64,000 bases of DNA from Epulopiscium sp. Nele67-Bin005 (GTDB lineage: Bacteria; Bacillota; Clostridia; Lachnospirales; Cellulosilyticaceae), in contig LNZR01000077.1 in NCBI GenBank assembly GCA_002007365.1, positions 1-64,000 on the forward strand, read 5' to 3'. Below are positions 52,629 through 61,118 of the stretch, one piece after another (the first letter of the stretch is position 1; each line of letters starts with the position of its first letter). The position numbers and the translations under genes are program-made. The notes under the pieces are model-generated. The model had not been told where the DNA came from, ran no database searches, and saw only the letters and a list, made by a program, of their open reading frames with translations.

Positions 52629-53900
52629 ATGAGTTCAGAAGTTGGTATACAACTATTTATTTTGGCTTTATTAATTGGAGGTTCAGCATTTTTTTCAATG
52701 TCTGAAACAGCACTTATGGCAATAACAAAAATAGATGTTATGCAATTAATTTCCCAAGATGTTAAAGGTGCAAAATTATTAGAAAAGTTAATTGAAGATC
52801 CTTCAAAGTTATTGGGTTCGATTTTAGTTGGTAATAACTTAATAAATATCGGGGCATCGTCTTTGGCGACAGTGGTTGCAACTGATATTTTTGGAAGTGC
52901 AGGGGTTGGGATTGCTACAGGGCTTATGACCTTATTTGTACTTATTTTTGGAGAACTTACACCAAAATCAATCGCTACAAAACACCCACAAAAGGTAGCA
53001 CTTTTTGTATCAAAGCCAATATATTTGGTAGTAGTTATCGTTTCTCCTATCGTAAAAGTGCTTATGGGAATTGCCAATGTAATTATTAGAATGTTGGGTG
53101 GAGAGCCTGATGGCAACCAAGCTTTTATTACTGCTGATAAATTAAAGACTATAGTAAAAGTTAGTCATGAAGAAGGTGTCCTTGAAAAAGAAGAAAAAGA
53201 GATGATTTATAACGTATTTAGTTTTGGTGACTCCTACACAAAAGATGTTATGATACCAAGAACTGATATTGTTTCTGTTGATATAAATGCTACATATACA
53301 GAGGTTATCGAGCTTTTTAAGGAGCATCAATTTTCAAGAATGCCAGTTTATCAAGGTTTGCAAGATAATATAGTTGGAATGCTGTACATTAAAGATATAC
53401 TTATGAATTTTATAGATGTGAATACATTTGAAATATCCTCTATGATTAGAGAAGCTCATTTTGTACATGAATATAGCCAAATTGATAAATTATTTCAGGA
53501 GCTAAAACTTAAAAAAATTGGAATGGCGTTTGTATTAGATGAATATGGTGGGCTTGTTGGATTGATTACCCTAGAAGATTTGGTTGAGGAAATTGTTGGG
53601 GACATTGATGATGAGTATGATACACAAGGTGAAGATTTTATCAAATTAAATGAATATCAATATTTAATTGAGGGGACGTATAAAATTGATGATGTAAATG
53701 ATAATTTGAATTTAGAAATTGTTTCACAAGAATTTGATTCAATCGGTGGATATATTATTGGCCTATTAGATAGATTTCCAAAAGAGGGAGAAATTATTAC
53801 TGATGAAAAGTTGACGTTTGTAGTTGAAGATGTTCAAAATAACCGAATAAATAAGTTGCGTCTGACAATTCATGAAGAATTTTGTGCAACTGCAAATTAA
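52629..53900 (+). CDS. CNNM/CorC family membrane protein with CBS domains
   Basis: A 423-residue hemolysin C/CorC-type protein. The DUF21 (CNNM) membrane domain spans 1-180 with SETALMAITKIDVMQL and LLGSILVGNNLINIGASSL. The CBS pair (MIPRTDIVSVD; FSRMPVYQGLQDNIVGMLYIKD; VLDEYGGLVGLITLEDLVEEIVGDIDDE) and the CorC_HlyC C-terminal domain follow. It is implicated in magnesium (or cobalt) efflux. RBS AGGAGAGTG is 13 bases from ATG, rather far. Confidence 0.92.
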   Translation: MSSEVGIQLFILALLIGGSAFFSMSETALMAITKIDVMQLISQDVKGAKLLEKLIEDPSKLLGSILVGNNLINIGASSLATVVATDIFGSAGVGIATGLMTLFVLIFGELTPKSIATKHPQKVALFVSKPIYLVVVIVSPIVKVLMGIANVIIRMLGGEPDGNQAFITADKLKTIVKVSHEEGVLEKEEKEMIYNVFSFGDSYTKDVMIPRTDIVSVDINATYTEVIELFKEHQFSRMPVYQGLQDNIVGMLYIKDILMNFIDVNTFEISSMIREAHFVHEYSQIDKLFQELKLKKIGMAFVLDEYGGLVGLITLEDLVEEIVGDIDDEYDTQGEDFIKLNEYQYLIEGTYKIDDVNDNLNLEIVSQEFDSIGGYIIGLLDRFPKEGEIITDEKLTFVVEDVQNNRINKLRLTIHEEFCATAN

Positions 53901-53904
53901 GATT

Positions 53905-53945
53905 AAACCACTACGATTTTGCTATTTAAATTGTGGTGGTTTTTA
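53905..53945 (+). terminator. Terminator after the CNNM/CorC gene
   Basis: AAACCACTACGATTT with AAATTGTGGTGGTTT: a 15-bp stem with G-U pairs, then T residues. Confidence 0.88.
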
Positions 53946-53950
53946 TTTGT

Positions 53951-53974
53951 TATTTAATAAGAAGAAACTCATAC
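53951..53974 (+). repeat. Interspersed repeat family A, copy 5 (degenerate)
   Basis: TATTTAATAAGAAGAAACTC followed by ATAC and an A-run, just after a terminator and before the oxidoreductase promoter. Confidence 0.6.
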
Positions 53975-54033
53975 AAAAAATTAAGAAAAAGTGTATATAA
54001 TTGAAATTTGTTGGAGATACTCAAATATACGAA

Positions 54034-54062
54034 TTGGTACACACCCCTTGGATATATACTAT
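54034..54062 (+). promoter_or_regulatory. Candidate promoter of the pyruvate:ferredoxin oxidoreductase gene
   Basis: TTGGTA (54034-54039), 17 bases, TACTAT (54057-54062), about 68 bases before the start codon. Confidence 0.45.
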
Positions 54063-54129
54063 AAACTGTGATATATTAATTAATGAACTATAACAAATAT
54101 GCAATATAAATTAAGGAGGATTTTTTAAT

Positions 54130-57100
54130 ATGGCAAAAAAAATTATTACGGTAGATGGAAATACAGCAGCAGCTCATGTAGCTTATGCATATACAGATGT
54201 TGCTGCAATCTACCCAATTACACCATCTACTAATATGTCAGAAGCAGTTGATGAGTGGGCAGCTTATGGACGTAAAAATATTTTTGGGCAAACAGTAAAC
54301 GTTGTTGAGATGCAATCAGAAGCAGGAGCAGCAGGTGCATTTCATGGTTCATTACAAGCTGGGGCATTAACTACAACATTTACAGCATCTCAAGGGCTAT
54401 TACTTATGATACCAAATATGTATAAAGTTGCTGGTGAATTACTTCCTGGGGTGTTTCATGTTAGTGCAAGAGCGTTGGCAGCACAGGCTCTCTCTATTTT
54501 TGGTGACCATCAAGATGTTATGGCGACAAGACAAACAGGCTGTATATTATTAACTTCAGCATCAGTTCAAGAAGTTGCTGATTTATCAATAGTTGCACAT
54601 TTATCAGCAATCAAAGGGAGTCTTCCTGTGGTACATTTCTTTGATGGATTTAGAACTTCTCATGAAATCCAAAAAGTTGAAGTTATGGAACTCGAGGACT
54701 ATGCAAAATTAATAGATCAAGATGCACTAACTGCATTTAGAAATAAAGCATTATCTCCAGAAAGACCAGTAACTAGAGGTACAGCACAAAATCCTGATAT
54801 CTATTTCCAAACTAGAGAAGCTTCTAATAAATATTATAATGCAATGGTCGGGCATATTGCGCATTATATGGAAGTAGTTAGCAACTTAACAGGTCGACAA
54901 TATAATTTATTTAATTATTATGGTGATCCAGAAGCAACAAATATTATTGTAGCGATGGGGTCAGTAACGGAAACTATTGAAGAAACTATTGATTACTTAA
55001 ATGAAAAAGGAGAAAAATTAGGGCTTGTAAAAGTTCATTTATATAGACCTTTTTCGGAAAAACACCTATTAGAAGCAATTCCAAAAACGGTTACAAAAAT
55101 TTGTGTATTGGATAGAACAAAAGAACCAGGAGCATCTGGAGAACCGTTATATTTAGATGTGCGTAACGCATTTTATGAGGCAGATAGAACACCTACAATT
55201 ATTGGGGGACGTTATGGACTTGGGTCAAAAGATATGACTCCAACATTAATCAAAGCTATTTTTGCAAATCTTGATAAAGATGAACCTATGAAAAACTTTA
55301 CAGTAGGGATTAATGACGATGTAACTAACTTATCAATACCTGTTACGGAAGAATTAAAAATTGCACAACAAGGAACAATTAGATGTAAGTTTTGGGGGCT
55401 TGGGTCTGATGGGACAGTTGGAGCAAATAAACAAGCTATCAAAATTATTGGAGAACATACAAACAAATACGCACAAGCATATTTTGCTTATGATTCAAAA
55501 AAATCTGGGGGGATAACTGTTTCACATTTACGTTTTGGAGATAGACCAATTCGTTCAACATATTTAATTGATGAGGCAGATTATATTGCGTGCCACAACC
55601 AATCTTATGTTGATCAATATGATTTGGTGAAAGGTCTTAAAAAAGGTGGAACTTTTGTATTAAATTGTATTTGGAATGAGGAGCAATTAGAAGCACATTT
55701 ACCAGCACCTCTAAAAAGATTTATAGCTAAAAATGATATTAACTTTTATCTAGTAAATGCTACAAAAATTGGGGAAGAAATCGGTCTTGGAAAAAGAATT
55801 AATATGATTATGCAAGCAGCATTTTTTAAATTAGCCGAAATTATTCCAGAAGAAGAAGCTGTTGGATATCTAAAAGCTTCTATTAAAAAGGCTTATGGCA
55901 ATAAAGGTGAAAAAATTGTTGAGCAAAATTATTTAGCTGTAGATAAAGGAATGAACGCTTTGGTAAAAGTTGCAATTCCAGAAAATTGGGCAGATGCTAA
56001 AGATATCATTAAAGAAGATAATGACCCAGAATTTATTCAAAAAATTGTAAAACCTATGAATGCTCAAGAGGGTGATAGCCTTCCAATTAGTGCATTTAAT
56101 GGTTATGAAGATGGAACTTTCCCTTCTGGTACGTCTGCTTATGAAAAACGTGGAATTGGAATTCATGTACCACAATGGAATAAGGAAACTTGTATTCAAT
56201 GTAACCAATGTTCTTATATTTGCCCTCACGCTTGTATTAGACCAGTTTTATTAACTGATGAAGAAGCGGCAAAAGCACCATCAACTTTTGAGACGGTTAA
56301 AGCAAAAGGAAAAGGGCTTGATGGTCTGCAATATAGAATTCAAGTTAGCCCACTTGATTGTACTGGGTGCGAAAACTGTGTTAAAGTGTGTCCTTCAAAA
56401 GTGAAATCTCTACAAATGGAGCAATTGGGAACTCAAGTTGATGAAGAAATTCCAAACTGGAACTTTAGCATCTCTAAAGAAGTTTCATATAAAGGGGATA
56501 GAGTCGCTGGAACTACTGTAAAAGATAGTCAGTTTAAAACTCCACTTATTGAATTTTCAGGAGCTTGTGCAGGGTGTGGAGAAACTCCATATATCAAACT
56601 TGTAACTCAACTTTTTGGAGAAAGAATGATTATTGCAAATGCTACAGGTTGTTCATCAATTTGGGGAGCATCAGCACCAGCCACTCCATATACAACCAAC
56701 CACGAAGGGAAAGGGCCAGCTTGGGCAAATTCACTATTTGAAGATAATGCCGAATATGGATTTGGAATGATGCTTGCTCACAACCAGCTTAGAAAAAACA
56801 TCGAAAATAATATGAAAGAGTTGTTAAAATTAGATATTTCAGCAGATGCTAAAGAGGTATTTACTAATTGGATTGAGAGCAAAAATGATAGTCAAGGTTC
56901 AATTGTAGCTACTAACTCTGTTCGTGAAATCTTAAAAAAGACTACGTTTGATGAAGAAGCTTCTAAATTTGTAGATGAAATTAAAGAAAGAAATGACCAC
57001 CTTGTAAAGCGTTCTCAATGGATTTTAGGAGGAGATGGCTGGGCATATGATATTGGGTATGGAGGTCTTGACCACGTTTTAGCATCAGGAGAAAATGTTA

Positions 57101-57660
57101 ATGTTTTGGTATTTGATACAGAAATTTACTCAAATACTGGAGGTCAGGCATCAAAATCTACTCCAACTGCTGCCATTGCCAAATTTACGGCTAGTGGAAA
57201 ACGTGCTAAGAAAAAAGATTTAGGAATGATGGCTATAGCATATGGGAATGTTTATGTATCTCAAGTTGCGATTGGTGCAGATAAAAACCAATTAATGAAG
57301 GCTGTTTTGGAAGCTGAAAAATATGAAGGACCATCATTAATTATAGCGTATGCAACTTGTATTAGTCATGGGCTAAAAAAAGGAATGAGTCACTCAATGG
57401 ACAATATGGCTGACGCTGTAAAGGCTGGGTACTGGCATCTTTATAGATATAACCCAAGCTTAAAACTAGAAGGGAAAAACCCATTCTCATTAGACTCTAA
57501 AGAACCAAAAGGCGATTTTAGAGAGTATATTATGGGGCAAGTTCGTTATTCTTCTTTAGCAAAATTATTCCCAAATGAAAGTGAACACCTGTTTAATCTT
57601 CTTGAGGAAAATTCTAAAGAAAGATATGAAAGTTACAAGCGTTTAGCTGAACAAGAGTAA
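54130..57660 (+). CDS. nifJ: Pyruvate:ferredoxin (flavodoxin) oxidoreductase
   Basis: A 1176-residue one-chain enzyme that oxidises pyruvate to acetyl-CoA and CO2 and reduces ferredoxin or flavodoxin. The N-terminal domain has AAHVAYAYTDVAAIYPITPS, and the central domains follow. Two [4Fe-4S] motifs (CIQCNQCSYICPHAC and CTGCENCVKVCP) lie near 690-755, followed by the thiamine diphosphate domain (GACAGCGETPY; ANATGCSSIWG; GGDGWAYDIGYGGLDHVLAS). RBS TAAGGAGG. Monocistronic, with a strong terminator; the flavodoxin gene nearby is a plausible electron acceptor. Confidence 0.96.
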   Translation: MAKKIITVDGNTAAAHVAYAYTDVAAIYPITPSTNMSEAVDEWAAYGRKNIFGQTVNVVEMQSEAGAAGAFHGSLQAGALTTTFTASQGLLLMIPNMYKVAGELLPGVFHVSARALAAQALSIFGDHQDVMATRQTGCILLTSASVQEVADLSIVAHLSAIKGSLPVVHFFDGFRTSHEIQKVEVMELEDYAKLIDQDALTAFRNKALSPERPVTRGTAQNPDIYFQTREASNKYYNAMVGHIAHYMEVVSNLTGRQYNLFNYYGDPEATNIIVAMGSVTETIEETIDYLNEKGEKLGLVKVHLYRPFSEKHLLEAIPKTVTKICVLDRTKEPGASGEPLYLDVRNAFYEADRTPTIIGGRYGLGSKDMTPTLIKAIFANLDKDEPMKNFTVGINDDVTNLSIPVTEELKIAQQGTIRCKFWGLGSDGTVGANKQAIKIIGEHTNKYAQAYFAYDSKKSGGITVSHLRFGDRPIRSTYLIDEADYIACHNQSYVDQYDLVKGLKKGGTFVLNCIWNEEQLEAHLPAPLKRFIAKNDINFYLVNATKIGEEIGLGKRINMIMQAAFFKLAEIIPEEEAVGYLKASIKKAYGNKGEKIVEQNYLAVDKGMNALVKVAIPENWADAKDIIKEDNDPEFIQKIVKPMNAQEGDSLPISAFNGYEDGTFPSGTSAYEKRGIGIHVPQWNKETCIQCNQCSYICPHACIRPVLLTDEEAAKAPSTFETVKAKGKGLDGLQYRIQVSPLDCTGCENCVKVCPSKVKSLQMEQLGTQVDEEIPNWNFSISKEVSYKGDRVAGTTVKDSQFKTPLIEFSGACAGCGETPYIKLVTQLFGERMIIANATGCSSIWGASAPATPYTTNHEGKGPAWANSLFEDNAEYGFGMMLAHNQLRKNIENNMKELLKLDISADAKEVFTNWIESKNDSQGSIVATNSVREILKKTTFDEEASKFVDEIKERNDHLVKRSQWILGGDGWAYDIGYGGLDHVLASGENVNVLVFDTEIYSNTGGQASKSTPTAAIAKFTASGKRAKKKDLGMMAIAYGNVYVSQVAIGADKNQLMKAVLEAEKYEGPSLIIAYATCISHGLKKGMSHSMDNMADAVKAGYWHLYRYNPSLKLEGKNPFSLDSKEPKGDFREYIMGQVRYSSLAKLFPNESEHLFNLLEENSKERYESYKRLAEQE

Positions 57661-57670
57661 AAATTATATG

Positions 57671-57702
57671 CTAGCTTCTTTATTTTAGAAGCTAGTTTTT
57701 TA
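57671..57702 (+). terminator. Terminator of the oxidoreductase gene
   Basis: CTAGCTTCT and AGAAGCTAG form a perfect 9-bp stem followed by six T. Confidence 0.92.
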
Positions 57703-57724
57703 TATCAAAATTTTATTTTTTGCA

Positions 57725-57747
57725 CAAAAAAAGGCACATTATGTGCC
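57725..57747 (-). terminator. Terminator of the flavodoxin gene
   Basis: On the minus strand GGCACAT, one base, ATGTGCC, then seven T. Confidence 0.9.
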
Positions 57748-57752
57748 AATAA

Positions 57753-58181
57753 TTAATTTAAAGATGTAGCAAATTGTTTGATTTGGTCTGCACTATCAGA
57801 CACATCACCATCAATTTTTAAAGGTTCAACTTTCTCAACTCCACCACATTCTTTAGCTTTTTCCGAAATAAGAGTTACAGCTTCGCAAAAAGTATCTTCA
57901 TATCCATCTTTATCTCCACAACCAAAAACAGCAAATTCTTTTCCATCAAAAAGTTCAGAACTCATATCTTCATAAAATGGGATAAAGTCATCTTGAATTT
58001 CTCCCCAACCCCAAGTTGAAGCTCCAAGTATTACTAAATCAGCACCTGTAACATCTTCATTTTTTACTTTGCAAACGTCAATAACTGAAATTTCTGCATC
58101 TGTTAAGTGTGATTTGATAATTCCTGCTGCTTCTTCTGTGTTTCCTGTTGTGCTTCCAAAAATAATTGATACTTTTTTCAT
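57753..58181 (-). CDS. Flavodoxin
   Basis: A 142-residue short-chain flavodoxin. IIFGSTTGNTEEAA binds the FMN phosphate, LGASTWGWGEIQDDF and FGCGDKDGYEDTFCEA are the two isoalloxazine loops. It carries low-potential electrons and can replace ferredoxin with pyruvate:ferredoxin oxidoreductase, whose gene is convergent next door. The frame is open to 58199, but GGAGGAGTATA places the start at 58181. It follows the DUF3793 gene by 10 bases, so the two are co-transcribed. Confidence 0.94.
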   Translation of the reverse strand: MKKVSIIFGSTTGNTEEAAGIIKSHLTDAEISVIDVCKVKNEDVTGADLVILGASTWGWGEIQDDFIPFYEDMSSELFDGKEFAVFGCGDKDGYEDTFCEAVTLISEKAKECGGVEKVEPLKIDGDVSDSADQIKQFATSLN

Positions 58182-58191
58182 TATACTCCTC

Positions 58192-58740
58192 CTAGGCACT
58201 CATAGTTGTGCAGTTTAAAATAAATTTAATTTGGTTTTTCACATCTAAAATTTTATAGTAAAGCTTTTCTGACTCGGTTGTATCTCCGTACATATTCCAA
58301 CCAAGCGTTTTTACATAAGGGCTATCTTCAATTCCCATATAAGCCAAGACATCTTTCATAGTGTAACCTATAAAAAATCCTATTTCATGAGGAAAAGTTT
58401 TGCTACTATTTATATTTTCGATTAAAGTATTAATGTAACTTTCCAAATAATAGTGTTCTGGATAAGATAACTCCCTTAAATAATTTATACGATTGTCAGA
58501 CAATAATAATTCATTTAAAGTTTGTGGATTATACATAATAATTTGTACATTTGAGCCAACTGGTCTTACAAAACGAATTTCAATAGGCAAATTAAGCCCT
58601 GATAAAATTGCATAGGTAGAGCTATCAACGTTAAGAATTTCAAGGCTTTTAACTCCACTGATTATCGTTCCAGCTTTTTCACAAATTAGATTATTATTTG
58701 GAAAATATTTCATTAAATTTTTAATTTCAGATGCTAACAT
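58192..58740 (-). CDS. DUF3793 family protein
   Basis: A protein of about 182 residues of the DUF3793 family, with the recurrent C-terminal motif KTFPHEIGFFIGYTMKDVLAYM and LGWNMYGDTTESEKLYYKI. The function is unknown, but the family is repeatedly found directly upstream of a flavodoxin gene in anaerobes, as here. The frame is open to 58791; AAGGGGGGTCGCTACT favours the ATG at 58740 (MLASEIKNLMKYFP). A flavodoxin-linked redox role is inferred from context alone. Confidence 0.82.
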   Translation of the reverse strand: MLASEIKNLMKYFPNNNLICEKAGTIISGVKSLEILNVDSSTYAILSGLNLPIEIRFVRPVGSNVQIIMYNPQTLNELLLSDNRINYLRELSYPEHYYLESYINTLIENINSSKTFPHEIGFFIGYTMKDVLAYMGIEDSPYVKTLGWNMYGDTTESEKLYYKILDVKNQIKFILNCTTMSA

Positions 58741-58974
58741 AGTAGCGACCCCCCTTATGTAAATAACTGTAAGCTTGATAACTATTATCATTATATTTAG
58801 ATTATAGCTATTTTGACAAACATTGTCAAGTGAATTTTAGAACTAAATTCAATTTTTTGTAGACTAGGAGCAATCCATTTTTACCTAGTAAAATCTTAGT
58901 AGGAAATGTAGTTTGGTTTTAGCTAATATAAATTAATTCCTGATAATGTCACCATTAAAAGTTTATATAAATTA

Positions 58975-59202
58975 CTCGCACCGTTACCTACGCATATATA
59001 AGGCTTTTTCTCAAACTGGACATCGAAATGGTGCGAGACTAAGGCTCACATAAAATTATGGAGTTTTCGCACCAAAAATACTTGCAAAAAATGTCGTTTG
59101 GAGTTATAATAAAATAAATATCAAAATTATTTGGATTATATTTTATGAAATATAGATATTCTACGTTTCTAACAACTATAATTTTTATATAATTTTGCAC
59201 TC
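58975..59202 (+). promoter_or_regulatory. CRISPR leader region
   Basis: AT-rich sequence upstream of the first repeat. CTCGCACC (58975-58982) and GGTGCGAG (59030-59037) are an 8-bp inverted pair, and TTTTCGCACC recurs near 59073. A promoter TTGCAA (59082-59087), 17 bases, TATAAT (59105-59110) points into the array. The remainder of the 58741-58974 gap shows no gene. Confidence 0.55.
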
Positions 59203-59638
59203 GTCTCCCCTCATGGAGGGGTGTGGATTGAAATATTTTTTTGTTTTTTTGTACGTCTAATATCTAACTCGTCTCCCCTCATGGAGGGGTGTGGATTGAA
59301 ATAGACGGGGCATTAAAACTTGCCGTAAGCTTGCTTAGTCTCCCCTCATAGAGGGGTGTGGATTGAAATGCTCGACATCTCAAGTGAGAATATAGCCACT
59401 TTGTCTCCCCTCATGGAGGGGTGTGGATTGAAATGCAATGGGATTGCAAACAAATTTAACACTTTGTGTCTCCCCTCATGGAGGGGTGTGGATTGAAATT
59501 TACATAATCTTCATTTGTTTTAAAAATAACGCGTCTCCCCTCATGGAGGGGTGTGGATTGAAATATGATAATTGCAAAAAAAAGAGAGTCGTTAAACTCT
59601 CCTAAAGTCTCTCCTCATGGAGGGGTATGGATTGAAAT
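59203..59638 (+). CRISPR. CRISPR array, seven 32-bp repeats, type I-C-like
   Basis: Repeats begin at 59203, 59271, 59338, 59403, 59468, 59533 and 59607. Each opens GTCTCCCC and closes GTGTGGATTGAAAT, with the internal hairpin CCCCTC-ATG-GAGGGG. Spacers are 36, 35, 33, 33, 33 and 42 bases. The third repeat has ATA in the loop; the seventh carries two changes and is the degenerate trailer-end repeat. This is the I-C repeat form. No cas gene is present in the window, so the array is orphan here or served by a distant locus. Confidence 0.96.
59576..59602 (-). terminator. Minus-strand terminator inside the last CRISPR spacer
   Basis: On the minus strand GAGAGT, loop TTAACG, ACTCTC, then eight T. 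It would end the transcript of the SEL1 gene at 59638 after reading through the last repeat. Confidence 0.7.
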
Positions 59639-59898
59639 TATAATGACTCTCTAAAACAATATCCTGCTAAAAACCTAGCTTCTCCATGACCATTATCAGA
59701 AGCTTTCATAAGCCACTCTTTCGACTCTTTATAATTAATTGCAACACCTTCCCCTTCATATAAACATCTTCCTACTTCATATTGTGCGTTGGGGTTGCCA
59801 GCTTCAGCAGCTTGTTTGTAATAATCATATGCTTTTGTAAAATCTTTTTCTTGTGCGCATTGTTTGCCTAATTCGTAAATTTGTTCACTAGTCATCAT
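59638..59898 (-). CDS. Short SEL1-repeat protein
   Basis: An 86-residue protein with one TPR-like helix pair (YELGKQCAQEKDFTKAYDYY) and about one and a half SEL1 repeats (AAEAGNPNAQYEVGRCLYEG; NYKESKEWLMKASDNGHGEA). SEL1 repeats make protein-protein scaffolds. The RBS GGAGGAAA fits ATG 59898 or the next ATG. Its stop codon touches the last base of the final CRISPR repeat. It could be a truncated member of the two larger neighbours. Confidence 0.82.
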   Translation of the reverse strand: MMTSEQIYELGKQCAQEKDFTKAYDYYKQAAEAGNPNAQYEVGRCLYEGEGVAINYKESKEWLMKASDNGHGEARFLAGYCFRESL

Positions 59899-59966
59899 TT
59901 TCCTCCAATAGTTTGTCTTGCATTAATATTAACAAAAGTTTGATATATTTTCAAGATATTTAATAA

Positions 59967-60010
59967 AATTAAAAGTATACTCCATATGTAAATTAGAGTA
60001 TACTTTTAAT
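59967..60010. terminator. Bidirectional terminator between SEL1 genes
   Basis: AAAAGTATACTC and GAGTATACTTTT form a perfect 12-bp stem flanked by A and T runs. Confidence 0.85.
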
Positions 60011-60011
60011 T

Positions 60012-60929
60012 TTATGCTTCAATATTATCTTCTTCGGTAGCTTCATCTAAATGCGAAATTGCTTCAGAATATCCAGCATTCGCAGCTTTTGTAAGCCATT
60101 GCGTACCTAATTCAATATCTTGCTCAACACCATCACCATTTTTGTAAGCCAATCCAAGATTATATTGAGCTACAGGGAAACCAGAATTTGCTGATTTTTG
60201 GAATAATTCAAAGGCAGTTTTGAGGTTTTTCTCAACACCTTCACCATTTCTATATGCAACACCAAGATTTTTTTGAGCTACAGGAAAACCAGCCATAGCA
60301 GATTTTGTATACCATTCGACAGCTTTTTTAAAGTCTTGCTCAACACCTTCTCCGTTATGATAACAAACACCCATGTTATTTTGGGCAGAAATATCCCCTT
60401 GTTTAGCTGATTGTAAATAAAATTCAATAGCTTTTTCTAGGTTTTTCTCAACACCTTTTCCGTTGTGATAGCAATATCCTAAATTATTTTGAGCCACGGC
60501 ATTTCCAGCTTCGGCAGCCTTAGTAAACCATTCCACAGCTTTTTCATAATTTTGCTCAACGCCTACCCCATCTTTGTAACAAATAGCTAAATTTTTCTGT
60601 GCTTTTACGTTTCCAGTTTCAGCAGATTGTTTGAATAATTCAGCAGCCTTTTTAAAGTCTTGCTCCACACCATCACCATGAGCATACGCTACCCCAAGGT
60701 TTTTTTGAGCCTTATCATCACCAGCTTCAGCAGCTTTTGTATACCATTCGACAGCTTTTGTTTGATTTTGTTCAACACCATTACCAACTGCAAAACACAC
60801 ACCTAAATTATATTGAGCTATAATATTTCCCTCTTGTGCAGCTTGTTTGTAATATTCATAAGCTGTTACGCAGTCGCCAGCATCAGTAGCCTTGTTCCCA
60901 AGTTGACATAATTCCTCTACATTTGTCAT
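60012..60929 (-). CDS. SEL1-repeat protein, about eight repeats
   Basis: A 305-residue protein made almost only of 36-residue SEL1 repeats of the form AQ-NLGVCYxNGxGVEQDFKKAVEWYTKSAEAGN. No signal peptide or membrane helix is visible, so it is cytoplasmic. The repeats differ in the loop residues but keep Gly, Ala and the aromatic positions, building one long solenoid. RBS GAAGGAGAATTTT. Such solenoids act as adaptors in bacteria-specific signalling or in host interaction; nothing here says which. Confidence 0.9.
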   Translation of the reverse strand: MTNVEELCQLGNKATDAGDCVTAYEYYKQAAQEGNIIAQYNLGVCFAVGNGVEQNQTKAVEWYTKAAEAGDDKAQKNLGVAYAHGDGVEQDFKKAAELFKQSAETGNVKAQKNLAICYKDGVGVEQNYEKAVEWFTKAAEAGNAVAQNNLGYCYHNGKGVEKNLEKAIEFYLQSAKQGDISAQNNMGVCYHNGEGVEQDFKKAVEWYTKSAMAGFPVAQKNLGVAYRNGEGVEKNLKTAFELFQKSANSGFPVAQYNLGLAYKNGDGVEQDIELGTQWLTKAANAGYSEAISHLDEATEEDNIEA

Positions 60930-61093
60930 TAAAATTCTCCTTCATAAAATTACCATAATAATAAAATTAAAATTTATGTCAAATACTAATAATTGTTGTA
61001 AGTAATTATACTTTAAAAATTTATTTTTGTAAATATTTTGTTTGAAGAAAGGTTAAACTTCACAAAACTTTAAATTTATTTGCTAAAATTTTG

Positions 61094-61118
61094 TATAAAA
61101 ATAAGCCCCAAAGAGCTT
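61094..61118 (-). terminator. Terminator of the third SEL1 gene
   Basis: On the minus strand AAGCTC, TTTG, GGGCTT, then ATTTTTA. The stem overlaps the stop codon. Confidence 0.65.

Noticed and set aside
52625-53116. 163-codon minus-strand frame inside the CNNM/CorC gene
   Set aside because: Shadow frame rich in Ile/Ser/Pro with no RBS; the plus-strand gene is unambiguous.
58741-59202. Small cas gene next to the CRISPR array
   Set aside because: No open frame with Cas motifs exists in this stretch or anywhere else in the window.
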